Part shown: piece after piece, positions 8,390 through 17,537 of the stretch
Layout of the letters: each line of letters opens with the position of its first letter
Position numbering within the stretch: the stretch's first letter is position 1
NCBI GenBank assembly: GCA_900545215.1
Contig: UQXW01000040.1
Span: 1 to 19,823, forward strand
DNA length: 19,823 nucleotides
Direction of reading: 5' to 3'
Origin: an uncultured Bacteroidota bacterium
Lineage (GTDB): Bacteria; Bacteroidota; Bacteroidia; Bacteroidales; P3
The notes under the pieces: generated by a model
What the model saw: only the letters and a program-made list of their open reading frames with translations
Database searches by the model: none
Told to the model about the DNA's origin: nothing
Program-made: the position numbers and the translations under genes

Positions 8390-8941
8390 ATGAGCGAGCT
8401 TCCCATAAAAGATACAAAGCAGAGAGAGAGGCATTGGTATGCCCTTTATGTGCAACCGAGAAAGGAGAAGGTGGTGCATAAGGAATTACAAAAGAGAGAT
8501 TTCGAATGCTATCTGCCATTGAGGAAAGAGACTCACAAATGGGCAGACCGAAGAAAGCAGGTCGAAGTTCCTTTGTTTACATCATACGTCTTCGTTAAGA
8601 TAGAGGAACATAAGCAATGGGACGTTCTGCAAGTTCCCGGGGCGGTGAAGTTCATCTGGTTCGGAGGAAAGGCAGTACCTGTTCCGGAACACCAGATAGA
8701 ATCGATAAAAATTCTAATCGAAAGAGAGATGGCATTCGAACTAATGCCGCAGGTAATACGTAAGGGTGATTTGGTAAGAATAAAGGAGGGACCTTTTGAA
8801 GGCTTGGTCGGCACGGTGTTGCGTAATGATAATAAGACGAGATTTCTTATTTCGGTTAACTCGATAGGAACGGATATACGCTTGGAGATAGGTGAGGAGG
8901 ATTTGATTTCAATAGAGAAAGAAAAAAATAAGATTTTGTAA
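8390..8941 (+). CDS. UpxY-family (NusG-like) transcription antiterminator
   Basis: The 183-residue product has a NusG N-terminal domain with the UpxY signature (HWYALYVQPRKEKVV at about 15-29, then CYLPLRKE, KWADRRKQVEVPLF and TSYVFVKI) and a C-terminal KOW domain (KGDLVRIKEGPFEGLVGTVL at about 123-142). Family members bind RNA polymerase and allow elongation past pause or termination sites, classically in capsule loci of Bacteroides. An in-frame ATG exists at 8342, but it overlaps the terminator hairpin, so ATG 8390 is chosen. The last base of its stop codon is the first base of the sppA start (TAATG), suggesting coupled translation. No polysaccharide genes are nearby, which is unusual for a UpxY gene. 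No separate promoter is evident. It is clearly not the housekeeping NusG type by sequence. Confidence 0.88.
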   Translation: MSELPIKDTKQRERHWYALYVQPRKEKVVHKELQKRDFECYLPLRKETHKWADRRKQVEVPLFTSYVFVKIEEHKQWDVLQVPGAVKFIWFGGKAVPVPEHQIESIKILIEREMAFELMPQVIRKGDLVRIKEGPFEGLVGTVLRNDNKTRFLISVNSIGTDIRLEIGEEDLISIEKEKNKIL

Positions 8942-10725
8942 TGAAGCAGTTTTTCAAGTTTACTCTTGCCTCGTTTGCAGGCTTTGTGATTGCAGGTATT
9001 TTGTTCATATCGATTGCAACGGGTATTTTCACGTCTTTGGTTTCCTCGACGAACACACCTCCGAAGATAGAGGAGAATGCGGTGTTGCTTATCAAGTTCG
9101 ACAAGGCGGTTTATGACAGGGAAGTCAGCGATTTGTCCTCGTTGAGCGATGTCTTTGGCGGTGATATAGGGGCTTCCATGGGCTTGACGGAGTTTATGGA
9201 GGTATTGAACAAAGCCAAAACGGATTCAAAGGTAAAGGCTGTGATGTTGGATTTGTCAATTTTACAGACCAATGGCTGGGCAACGGTGGAGGAAATGCGA
9301 CAGGCTTTGATCGACTTCAAGTCTTCGGGCAAGAAAGTTTATGCTTACAGCGATATGTTCACCCAATCGGCATATTATTTGGCTTCTGCCGCCGATGAGG
9401 TCGTGCTTAATCCTGAGGGAATGTTGACTTTGACGGGTCTCGGTGCGGAGGTGATGTATTACAAAGACCTTTTGGATAAGTTCGATGTGGATGTGGATTT
9501 GATAAGACCGAGAAACAATGCTTATAAGAGTGCCGGCGAAAGGTATATAAAGAACAAAATGTCGGAGGAAAACAGGGAACAGATTAAGGTTTACCTGAAT
9601 GCGATATGGGATTATGCGGCAGAGAACATGGCAAAGAGCAGGCATTTGGACGTAACTGTTCTTAACAAGATGGTTTCTTCGCTCGATGTATGTTTGCCGA
9701 AAGATGCTTTGCGTAACACGTTGGTCGATAAATTGAGTTTCCGTTCGGATGTGCAGGACTTGATATGCGAAGAGGTGAGAACGAAGTATAAACTCGGCAA
9801 GAAGACGAAAGTAAGTTTCGTGAAGTACTCGGACTATCGCAAAACAATGCCGGATATATTCCTTCCCCAAAAGGAGAATATCGCTGTGGTGTATGCGTTC
9901 GGTGATGTGAACAGAGGAAAGGGTTCGGAACTGTCCATAGGCAGCGAAACGATAGTAAAGGCATTGCAAAAGGCTGCTGCGAACAAACGTGTTAAGGCAA
10001 TAGTTTTGAGAGTCAACTCTCCGGGAGGCGACGCTGTCGCTTCGGAACTCATAACCAACGAGGTCATCAAGGCAAAAAAGAAGAAGCCGGTTATAGTTTC
10101 AATGGGCGATGTGGCTGCTTCGGCGGGTTATGAGATGAGTTCCAACGCTACGAAAATCGTGGCTTCGCCCATAACCATTACAGGTTCGATAGGTGTATTC
10201 GGAGTAATGCCTAATTTTGCCCGCAGTTTGAAGAAAAATCTCGGAATTACGTTCGATACCGTCAAGACGCATGATAATTCCATTGCATTGACTGTTACTT
10301 CGCCTGTTTCGCAAGATGTGAAGTCGATGATGCAAAGAAACGTGGAGAATTTCTATGATAATTTCATCACGAGGGTTGCAACAGGTCGTCAAAAGGATAA
10401 AGCATACATCGATTCCATTGCAAGAGGCAGGGTTTGGGCAGGTTCGCAAGCCAAGGACTTGGGTTTGGTCGATGAATTCGGCGGTTTGAGGAAAGCTATC
10501 GAGCTGGCGGCGAAAGAAGCGGGGATAAAGGGTTCTTACGGCATAGTTGCATATCCCAAAACAAAGGACTTGACAACTCAAATCATGGAAGCATTTTCGG
10601 GAGAAGCAAGGTTGAAGAGCTTTACCGAACAACTCGGCAAGCCTTATTCGTTCTTCCTTGAACTGAGAAACGTTTGCATGATGCAGGGCGTACAGGCAAG
10701 AATGCCTTACTTAATCAACTTCTGA
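8941..10725 (+). CDS. sppA: Signal peptide peptidase SppA, long (67K) type
   Basis: SppA is a membrane-anchored serine protease that digests remnant signal peptides. The 594-residue length matches the two-domain 67K type. An N-terminal signal anchor spans about residues 5-35. The N-terminal domain carries the general-base Lys at K196 in NAYKSAGERY. The C-terminal domain has RVNSPGG (357-363) and the nucleophile Ser S394 in MGDVAASAGYEMSS, followed by ITGSIGVFG. Both catalytic residues of the Ser-Lys dyad are therefore present. The start overlaps the stop of the UpxY-like gene by one base, so the two are probably one transcript. The 3' end overlaps convergent queG by 15 bp, and no terminator is visible between them. 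Confidence 0.95.
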   Translation: MKQFFKFTLASFAGFVIAGILFISIATGIFTSLVSSTNTPPKIEENAVLLIKFDKAVYDREVSDLSSLSDVFGGDIGASMGLTEFMEVLNKAKTDSKVKAVMLDLSILQTNGWATVEEMRQALIDFKSSGKKVYAYSDMFTQSAYYLASAADEVVLNPEGMLTLTGLGAEVMYYKDLLDKFDVDVDLIRPRNNAYKSAGERYIKNKMSEENREQIKVYLNAIWDYAAENMAKSRHLDVTVLNKMVSSLDVCLPKDALRNTLVDKLSFRSDVQDLICEEVRTKYKLGKKTKVSFVKYSDYRKTMPDIFLPQKENIAVVYAFGDVNRGKGSELSIGSETIVKALQKAAANKRVKAIVLRVNSPGGDAVASELITNEVIKAKKKKPVIVSMGDVAASAGYEMSSNATKIVASPITITGSIGVFGVMPNFARSLKKNLGITFDTVKTHDNSIALTVTSPVSQDVKSMMQRNVENFYDNFITRVATGRQKDKAYIDSIARGRVWAGSQAKDLGLVDEFGGLRKAIELAAKEAGIKGSYGIVAYPKTKDLTTQIMEAFSGEARLKSFTEQLGKPYSFFLELRNVCMMQGVQARMPYLINF

Positions 10726-11628
10726 TTGTGCGGCGTTTATGTTCGATAGAAGTTTGTCGAACTTCACTCTTTCTATCGGACTATGCTTGCGGGCTTTGTT
10801 GAAGTCTTGTTTTTCAAGACTTCCGTTTTTTATTTTGTCTATGAGGTTCAACATCTCGGAACTTGGGGTAAATTCTTCGGCTCGATATTTGGCGGCTTTC
10901 TTATTCCAAATGCAGGCATTCAGGCAAATATCGCAACCATATACGTATCCCTGCAAACGAATGCCGTCAGGAATAGCGGCTTTGTTCTCTATGGTTTGGT
11001 ATGAGATACATCGGTTGCTGTCTATTATGCCGTTCGGTTTTATTGCATGGTTTGGACAACTTTCAATGCAGCGTTTGCAGGTACCGCATCTGTTCTTCTG
11101 CTCTTCGCAGTAGTCGCTGGTGTAATTGCAAACCATTTCGGCAATAAAGGTTCGGCTTCCGAATGTTCTGTTTATCAAACAACCGTTCTTCCCTATCCAA
11201 CCTAATCCTGCTTTTACAGCCCATTGCCGTTCCATAAGGGGTGCCGAATCCACGAATACCCTTGCCTCAAAATCTGGATAGACGGATTGAATTATTTGCA
11301 GCAAATTATAGAGTTTGGCTTTCAAGACTTTGTGATAATCTTCGCCCAAAGCGTAAGCTGCGACACCGCTTTGGGCTGCTTCATTTTGGTTTCCATTGTA
11401 TGATATAAGGAAAGAGAAAATGGTTTCGGCGTATGGAACAAGTTGTTTGATGTCTATACGTTTCTCTTTGTTCCTTTCCATATATTCCATGGCTGCATGA
11501 TAACCGTTATTCAGCCAAAGGTTCAATCGTTCGGACTTCAAAATCCCTGCTTTGGCGGCTCCACAAGCTTGAAAGCCTGATTTCAACGCATGTTGTCTCA
11601 CAAAATCCAACGGAATGTATCTTTCCAT
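10711..11628 (-). CDS. queG: Epoxyqueuosine reductase
   Basis: QueG performs the last step of queuosine synthesis, reducing epoxyqueuosine to queuosine in tRNA with a cobalamin cofactor and two [4Fe-4S] clusters. The 305-residue protein has the catalytic-region motif FVDSAPLMER (Asp at 127), then AGLGWIGKNGC (140-150), the ferredoxin-like CGTCKRCIESCP (Cys 181, 184, 187, 191), a Cys at 207, and GCDICLNAC (Cys 232, 235, 239), which supplies the remaining ligands. It lacks the C-terminal HEAT-like extension of longer homologues. Its ATG overlaps the TGA of dnaE (TGATG), so it is the second gene of a dnaE-queG transcript. The 3' end overlaps sppA on the other strand. Confidence 0.95.
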   Translation of the reverse strand: MERYIPLDFVRQHALKSGFQACGAAKAGILKSERLNLWLNNGYHAAMEYMERNKEKRIDIKQLVPYAETIFSFLISYNGNQNEAAQSGVAAYALGEDYHKVLKAKLYNLLQIIQSVYPDFEARVFVDSAPLMERQWAVKAGLGWIGKNGCLINRTFGSRTFIAEMVCNYTSDYCEEQKNRCGTCKRCIESCPNHAIKPNGIIDSNRCISYQTIENKAAIPDGIRLQGYVYGCDICLNACIWNKKAAKYRAEEFTPSSEMLNLIDKIKNGSLEKQDFNKARKHSPIERVKFDKLLSNINAAQSEVD

Positions 11629-14600
11629 CAGAAAGTTCGCTTTGCCAATCTGTACGATGTAATATGCGGCGAAATAGAACTCTTGTTCAAAGAATTATAG
11701 AAAGCGGATACATCGACTTTGTGCTTGTTGCATTTCATGCTCAGCATGATGCTGCTATCCTCACTGTCGATGATCTGCACCGAAATAGGGGTTTTGCCGC
11801 TCGAAGCCTTGCATAACTTTTCCAAATCATGGACAAAGGATTCGGAAATGCTGTTATCCAAGATACTTATCGTCAACCCGGAGACGTAGTTCTTCAATAT
11901 ATCTTCCAAGAGTTCTATTTTCTGAATGGAGATTTCGAGTTCTTTAGTCTCTTGTTCGCTTTTTGCCCATTGTTTTTCCTGAACGACAGCCTTTACAAGC
12001 ACATACAAATCCTGTTTGCAGTAATTCGAGAATGTAACATAGCTTTTGCCGAAAAGAGGAATGCGGAAAGAACCGCTTTCGTCCTCGATGACGAACTCGC
12101 CGTACGGTTTTCCTATCTTGGTTGTCTTTATCGCAGCCGACGTTATGAGTCCTGCAAAGCATACTTCGTTGCCTTTAAGCAGCGATAAGTCATTCAGCTC
12201 TTGCACCTCTGTGTTCGTGAAATTCTTTATGGCAAGTCGGTACATGTCCAATGGGTGTCCGGAAATATAAAATCCCAACATCTCTTTCTCGAAGCCCAAA
12301 CTCTCCATCTTTGTCCACGGTTCGCAGTCCGGAACAACAGGGTCTTCAACGGCTGTTTCGTCATTCGTATCGAATAATGAGGCTTGTGAGGCCATTTCAT
12401 TCTCTTTTGTCTTTATGCCGAACTTTATCAACTTATCGAGAAAGTTCGAACCATCGGCACCATCGGGCGAATGGAAATACTGGGCTCTGTGAATGTTTTG
12501 AAAGCAATCGAAAGCCCCTGCTTTAATAAGGGATTCTATACACTTTCTATTGATGGTTCTGAGATTTACTCTTTTGATGAAATCGAACGGACTTGCGAAA
12601 GCACCGTTTGTCTCACGCTCCTTGATGATTTCTTCTGCCGCAGCGGCTCCCACACCTTTTATTGCAGCCAACCCGAACAGGATTTCACCTTTCTTGTTCA
12701 CCATGAAATCCAAATCCGATTCGTTGATGTTCGGGCCTAAGACGGCTATCTGCAATTTCTTACACTCGTCTATGTATTGTGTGATTTGCTTTATATCGGA
12801 AAGGTTGTGCGTCAGCACGGAGGACATGTACTCTGCAGGATAGTGAGCTTTGAGATATGCGGTTTGGAACGCCACATAGGCATAACAGGTCGAGTGAGAT
12901 TTATTGAAGGCATACTCTGCGAATTTCTTCCAATCCTCCCAAATCTTTTCCACCTTCTGTTTATCGAGACCGTTTTTCTCGCAACCTTTGATGAATTTCT
13001 CTCTCAGTTCCTCCATAACGGCAATCTGCTTCTTTCCCATGGCCTTTCGCAACTTGTCTGCCTGCCCGGGAGTAAATCCTGCAAGGGCTTGTGAAAGTTG
13101 CATGACCTGTTCCTGATAAACGGTTATGCCATACGTTTCGGACAAGTATTTCTCCATCACCGGAAACTCGTAAACTATTTCCTCCTTGCCGTGTTTTCTC
13201 GCAATGAAATTGGGAATGTATTGCATCGGACCGGGGCGATACAAAGCGTTCATGGCTATCAAATCCTCGAATTTGTCCGGTTTAAGATTTTGCAAATGCT
13301 GTTTCATTCCATCGGACTCGAATTGGAATGTTCCCATAGTCAAACCTTTTTGGAATAATTCGAGGGTTAGTTGGTCGTCCAACTTTATATCATTCGGATT
13401 TACTTCTATATTATGGCTCTTTTTTATGTTTTCGCAAGCGTCCTTTATGATGGACAGGTTTCGCAATCCGAGAAAGTCCATCTTAATCATACCTACGCTC
13501 TCTATCAATTTGCCTTCAAACTGCGTAGCCATCATATCAGAATCCTTACTGTCTGCAACAGGGACATAATTCGATATATCGTCGGGACCGATTATCACTC
13601 CGCAGGCATGTATTCCCGTATTCCTTATCGAGCCTTCCAGTTTCTTCGCAAGTTTCAGCACATCCTTTACAAGCGAAGTGCCGTTTTCCAATTCGTTTTT
13701 AAGCTCCGGAGATTCATTGAATGCTTTTTCAAGGGTTGTACCCGGTTTTGAGGGAACATATTTCGCCAATCTGTTACTCTCGCTTATGGAAAGTTCTTTT
13801 ACCCTTGCAACATCTTTTATGGCACTTTTGGCAGCCATCGTACCGAACGTCGTTATCTGTGCCACATGATCGGCACCGTATTTCTGCCTTACGTACGCAA
13901 GCGTCTTCGCTCTTCCCTCATCGTCGAAGTCGACATCAATATCCGGCAATGATATTCTGTCCGGATTCAAGAAACGCTCAAACAACAAACCGTATTTCAA
14001 AGGTTCTATGGCCGTTATACCCAAACAATACGCGACAACGCTACCTGCTGCCGAGCCTCTGCCGGGTCCTACTATCACACCGAGATGTTCACGGGAGTAG
14101 TTGATGAAATCCTGAACTATAAGAAAGTATCCCGGAAATCCCATCCACTCTATTGTCTTCAATTCGCTCTCCAATCTTTCTCTTACATTCTCCGGCAAAG
14201 GTTCTCCGTACTTCTGCTTAGCCCCTTCGAAGGTAAGGTATCTCAAATAATCGGCTTCAAACTTCGTTCTGACGATTTTTCTGTATCCTCCTTTGGATTT
14301 CAATATCTTATCGACAACTTCTTCTTTTCTCTCTTCCTTTCTGTCTTCTTCGGAAGTCTTTGGATTGTTCAATATCTCATTATACAGATTCTCTCTGACC
14401 TTCTCCAAAGGATATTCCTCCAAATATTGCTCCATGGAGCCGAAACTCTCCGGAATATCGAAGACCGGCAGAATCGGGTCTCTCTCCATTTTATATACCT
14501 CGACCTTTTCTGCAATCTCCATGCTGTTGCTTATGGCATCGGGGTACTCTTTGAAAAGTTCCGCCATTTCTTCCGGCGTTTTCAAGTACTCCTGACCGGT

Positions 14601-15335
14601 GTACATCATCTTTGTATTGTCGCTCAATTTAGTACCCGTATTCAGACATATCAATATCTTGTGAGCTTCATAGTCATCGGCATTGATGAAGTGGACATCA
14701 TTGGTTGCAACCATCTTAATATCCAACTTCTTTGCAATTCTGACCAACTCCACCATGACTTTCTTTTGCAATTCCAGTCCATGATCCTGCAGTTCTATAT
14801 AATAATCGTCCCCGAAGACTTGCTTATACTCTGCCGCCGTTCGTTCCGCTCCTTCAATATCCCCTGCCGCTATCAGTTTCGGCAAAACACCTCCTAAACA
14901 AGCAGAACAACATATCAAGCCCTCATGGTGTTCAAACAATAAATCCTTGTCTATTCTCGATGTTCTGTACTTGGCTTCTTTTGCAAATGCCAGAGAGTCC
15001 AACTTTATAAGGTTCTTGTAGCCTGTCTCGTTTTTTGCCAACAGTATAAGGTGGTGTCCGCTGAAATGCACGCCGTCTTTTATGAACCGACTTGTGGGAG
15101 AAACATACATCTCGCAACCCAAAATGGGCTTTACGCCGTTTTTCATGCACGTATTATAGAACTCCAGCACTCCGAACATGTTTCCATGGTCGGTTATGGC
15201 AATGGCATTCATGCCAAGTTCCTTTGTCTTCTTTATCAATGCACCTATTTCCGCCGCTCCGTCCAATATGGAATATTGTGTATGAACATGTAAATGGGTA
15301 AATGCGACTTTCTCGCTGTTTTCGGTAGAATCCAT
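11628..15335 (-). CDS. dnaE: DNA polymerase III subunit alpha
   Basis: This is the replicative polymerase catalytic subunit, 1235 residues. It opens with a PHP domain (HLHVHTQYSILDGA from residue 14, then AITDHGNMFG), followed by the polymerase III palm and fingers. GPGRGSAAGSVVAY precedes the metal-binding DIDVDF (465-470), and the third carboxylate lies in KMDFLGLRNL (Asp 620). YRPGPMQYIP and YQEQVMQLSQ are also typical. A helix-hairpin-helix (AAIKGVGAAAAEEI) sits near 895, and an OB fold (FAGLITSAAIKTTKIGKPYG) near 1045-1065. Length and domain order are normal for DnaE1-type enzymes. The start at 15335 gives a short leader before the PHP motif. Downstream queG overlaps by one base. Confidence 0.97.
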   Translation of the reverse strand: MDSTENSEKVAFTHLHVHTQYSILDGAAEIGALIKKTKELGMNAIAITDHGNMFGVLEFYNTCMKNGVKPILGCEMYVSPTSRFIKDGVHFSGHHLILLAKNETGYKNLIKLDSLAFAKEAKYRTSRIDKDLLFEHHEGLICCSACLGGVLPKLIAAGDIEGAERTAAEYKQVFGDDYYIELQDHGLELQKKVMVELVRIAKKLDIKMVATNDVHFINADDYEAHKILICLNTGTKLSDNTKMMYTGQEYLKTPEEMAELFKEYPDAISNSMEIAEKVEVYKMERDPILPVFDIPESFGSMEQYLEEYPLEKVRENLYNEILNNPKTSEEDRKEERKEEVVDKILKSKGGYRKIVRTKFEADYLRYLTFEGAKQKYGEPLPENVRERLESELKTIEWMGFPGYFLIVQDFINYSREHLGVIVGPGRGSAAGSVVAYCLGITAIEPLKYGLLFERFLNPDRISLPDIDVDFDDEGRAKTLAYVRQKYGADHVAQITTFGTMAAKSAIKDVARVKELSISESNRLAKYVPSKPGTTLEKAFNESPELKNELENGTSLVKDVLKLAKKLEGSIRNTGIHACGVIIGPDDISNYVPVADSKDSDMMATQFEGKLIESVGMIKMDFLGLRNLSIIKDACENIKKSHNIEVNPNDIKLDDQLTLELFQKGLTMGTFQFESDGMKQHLQNLKPDKFEDLIAMNALYRPGPMQYIPNFIARKHGKEEIVYEFPVMEKYLSETYGITVYQEQVMQLSQALAGFTPGQADKLRKAMGKKQIAVMEELREKFIKGCEKNGLDKQKVEKIWEDWKKFAEYAFNKSHSTCYAYVAFQTAYLKAHYPAEYMSSVLTHNLSDIKQITQYIDECKKLQIAVLGPNINESDLDFMVNKKGEILFGLAAIKGVGAAAAEEIIKERETNGAFASPFDFIKRVNLRTINRKCIESLIKAGAFDCFQNIHRAQYFHSPDGADGSNFLDKLIKFGIKTKENEMASQASLFDTNDETAVEDPVVPDCEPWTKMESLGFEKEMLGFYISGHPLDMYRLAIKNFTNTEVQELNDLSLLKGNEVCFAGLITSAAIKTTKIGKPYGEFVIEDESGSFRIPLFGKSYVTFSNYCKQDLYVLVKAVVQEKQWAKSEQETKELEISIQKIELLEDILKNYVSGLTISILDNSISESFVHDLEKLCKASSGKTPISVQIIDSEDSSIMLSMKCNKHKVDVSAFYNSLNKSSISPHITSYRLAKRTF

Positions 15336-15439
15336 CTCTTACTATGCAACTTAGATAATACGATTGTCTGAAACCGATGAGGCAAACTTTAACCGAAGAC
15401 ATGAATACCGGCAAGACAAAACCTCAACTTCGACATCTG

Positions 15440-15447
15440 CAAAGTTA
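15440..15447 (-). promoter_or_regulatory. dnaE: Candidate -7 promoter element of dnaE
   Basis: On the minus strand TAACTTTG fits TAnnTTTG. It would give a leader of about 100 nt before the dnaE ATG. No good -33 TTTG lies at normal spacing, so the call is tentative. Confidence 0.35.
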
Positions 15448-15516
15448 GAAAAAAAATCCATATCCTTTTCTCTTGCTTCCCTTGTTTACAAACAATCAAA
15501 ACCAAATACAAGAGTA

Positions 15517-15565
15517 GCAAAACGACAAGGACGACCAAGATTTTCCAATCTCATCGTCCTTGTCG
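15517..15565 (-). terminator. Long perfect hairpin after the biotin carrier gene
   Basis: Two 12-nt arms, CGACAAGGACGA (15523-15534) and TCGTCCTTGTCG (15554-15565), are perfectly complementary, and AGATT/AATCT can pair again inside the loop. On the minus strand the hairpin is followed by a short TTTT run, so it most likely terminates the carboxyltransferase-biotin carrier transcript about 40 nt after the stop codon. Confidence 0.7.
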
Positions 15566-15602
15566 CTCTAATCTTCTTCGTAAATGATAAATCAAAAAGG
15601 GT

Positions 15603-15878
15603 TTACTCGTTTACGACCTCTATCAAGACATCATTCTTGCTTACATTCTGACCTTCTTTGATGTTAACCGATTTCACGACACCGTCTATCGTCGAACATA
15701 TTTGATTATCCATCTTCATTGCATGCAGAGAACAAAGGGCATCTCCTTTTTTCACTTTCTGTCCTTCTTCAACGAATACCTTCATTATCGTACCGGGAAT
15801 GAAAGCATATATCTCTCCCGGGGCAACCTTCACATACAACTGACGATAATGCGTTCTAATGTTTTTATTGTCTTCCAT
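15603..15878 (-). CDS. Biotin carboxyl carrier protein (biotinyl domain only)
   Basis: This 91-residue protein is almost entirely one biotinyl/lipoyl domain: IPGTIMKVFVEEGQKVKKGD, then the biotin-acceptor loop LHAMKMDNQI with Lys at 55, then the mirror half GVVKSVNIKEGQNVSKNDVL. It would carry carboxybiotin between partners of an acyl-CoA carboxylase or decarboxylase. The residue before the AMKM motif is His where Glu is usual. The protein lacks the N-terminal region and the Ala/Pro-rich linker common in such carriers. It lies 75 nt downstream of the carboxyltransferase gene on the same strand and is followed by a terminator. An in-frame stop five codons upstream of ATG 15878 limits extension. 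No biotin carboxylase or membrane decarboxylase subunit gene is adjacent. Confidence 0.88.
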   Translation of the reverse strand: MEDNKNIRTHYRQLYVKVAPGEIYAFIPGTIMKVFVEEGQKVKKGDALCSLHAMKMDNQICSTIDGVVKSVNIKEGQNVSKNDVLIEVVNE

Positions 15879-15953
15879 CTTTCTGTCTTCTTAAATTGTT
15901 TGATTTCTATGATACCTTCCAGCACTTCAATTAAATATCTTCTTTCTGCAACA

Positions 15954-17501
15954 TCAGAAAGGAGGAAGTCCGTGTTTCTTTCTCGGATTGGTTTGTTGTT
16001 TGTTCTTGCAAACCTCCAAAGCGTGAACGAGGTAATCTCTTGTTTCATTAGGTTGGATAACCGCATCGACATATCCGTAAGATGCCGCAACGTACGGATT
16101 GGCGAACTTTTGCTTGTATTCCTCAATTTTCTCCTTACGTGTTTTCGCAGGATTTTCGGATTTCATTATCTCACTCCTGAATATGATGTTCGCTGCACCT
16201 TCCGGACCCATCACCGCGATTTCCGCAGTCGGCCATGCAAAGACGAAATCCGCTTTCAAGTGGCTTGAACACATGGCTATATAACCGCCACCGTATGCCT
16301 TGCGAAGTATGACCGTTATTTTAGGAACAGTTGCCTCCGAATAAGCGTAAAGGATTTTCGCTCCGTGTCTGATGACGCCGGCATGCTCCTGATCGACTCC
16401 CGGCAAGTATCCCGGCAAATCCTCGAGTGTTACCAAAGGTATGTTGAAAGCATCGCAGAAGCGTATGAAGCGGGCTGCCTTATCCGAAGAATTGCAATCC
16501 AATACTCCTGCCAATGCAATAGGTTGGTTGGCTACGAAACCGACCGTATCTCCACCTATTCTCGCAAAGCCTATCACTATGTTAGGTGCAAACAATTCCT
16601 GAACTTCCAAGAACTCGGAATTATCGACAACGCTCTTGATGATGTTTCTTACATCGTAAGGCTTCGCAGGATCGGAAGGGAATATGTTTCCTATCTTATA
16701 TTCTTTCGATTTAGGCTTCTTCGTGGCGAAAGGCTCTGCTTTCTTATCGTTGTTCCATGGAATATAGGTAAACAGGCTCTTTATTTGGTCGAAACACTCC
16801 TGCTCGCTTTCCGCAAAGAAATGAGCATTACCCGAAATCTCTGCATGAACTCTTGCTCCACCGAGGTCTTCCTGCGATATTTCCTCACCCAAAACGGTTT
16901 TTATCACGTCCGGACCTGTTATGAACATCTTGGAAATCTTATCCACAACGAAGACGAAGTCCGTCAAAGCAGGCGAATACACCGCACCGCCGGCACAAGG
17001 TCCAAGGATAACGGAAATCTGAGGGATTACACCCGAAGCCATGGTGTTTCGATAGAATATTTCGCCATAACCGGACAAAGCATTGACACCCTCCTGTATT
17101 CTCGCACCACCGGAATCGTTGATACCGATAATCGGAGTTTTCAACTTCATGGCATGATCCATTATTTTGCAAATCTTCTTTGCGTGCATGAATCCCAAAG
17201 AACCTCCTGCAACGGTGAAGTCCTGAGCATAAATACAAACGGGATAACCGTTTATCGTACCGGTACCTGTAACGACACCATCACCGGGAAGAATCTTTTT
17301 GTCCATATCGAAATCCCTTCCCGAGTGTTGAACAAACAAATCATATTCATGAAAAGAGCCTTCATCCAACAGCTCCAAAATTCTCTCCCGAGCAGTCAAT
17401 TTACCTGTCGCCTTCTGCTTCTCCACCGCTTTCTGACCGCCACCTTGAAGGACAAGCTGCATTCTTTGTTTTAGTTCGTGCGTTTTACTATTAACTGACA
17501 T
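15954..17501 (-). CDS. Biotin-dependent acyl-CoA carboxyltransferase subunit (propionyl-CoA carboxylase beta / methylmalonyl-CoA decarboxylase alpha type)
   Basis: The enzyme moves CO2 between carboxybiotin and an acyl-CoA, probably propionyl-/methylmalonyl-CoA. The 515-residue protein is a complete crotonase-fold carboxyltransferase. Visible motifs are KATGKLTARERI (about 29-40), GDGVVTGTGTINGYPVCIYA, DFTVAGGSLG, the first oxyanion loop in GINDSGGARIQEGV and LGPCAGGAVYSPALTDFVF, and in the second half GGDTVGFVANQP, PGYLPGVDQEHAGVIRHGAK and RKAYGGGYIAMCS. PccB-type and MmdA-type proteins are very similar here, so the direction (carboxylase or sodium-pumping decarboxylase) cannot be told from this gene. 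Biotin carrier follows; biotin carboxylase and the beta membrane subunit are absent nearby. The stop overlaps an ATG (TGATG) opening a frame of only seven codons. Confidence 0.92.
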   Translation of the reverse strand: MSVNSKTHELKQRMQLVLQGGGQKAVEKQKATGKLTARERILELLDEGSFHEYDLFVQHSGRDFDMDKKILPGDGVVTGTGTINGYPVCIYAQDFTVAGGSLGFMHAKKICKIMDHAMKLKTPIIGINDSGGARIQEGVNALSGYGEIFYRNTMASGVIPQISVILGPCAGGAVYSPALTDFVFVVDKISKMFITGPDVIKTVLGEEISQEDLGGARVHAEISGNAHFFAESEQECFDQIKSLFTYIPWNNDKKAEPFATKKPKSKEYKIGNIFPSDPAKPYDVRNIIKSVVDNSEFLEVQELFAPNIVIGFARIGGDTVGFVANQPIALAGVLDCNSSDKAARFIRFCDAFNIPLVTLEDLPGYLPGVDQEHAGVIRHGAKILYAYSEATVPKITVILRKAYGGGYIAMCSSHLKADFVFAWPTAEIAVMGPEGAANIIFRSEIMKSENPAKTRKEKIEEYKQKFANPYVAASYGYVDAVIQPNETRDYLVHALEVCKNKQQTNPRKKHGLPPF

Positions 17502-17537
17502 AACCTAAGAATTTAATTACACACCAAATAATTTCGG

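Noticed and set aside
15830..16126. 98-codon minus-strand frame covering the carboxyltransferase-biotin carrier junction
   Set aside because: It overlaps two better-supported genes in another frame and shows no family motif.
16365..17474. 369-codon plus-strand frame opposite the carboxyltransferase gene
   Set aside because: The minus strand encodes a complete, motif-rich carboxyltransferase; the opposite frame resembles no family.
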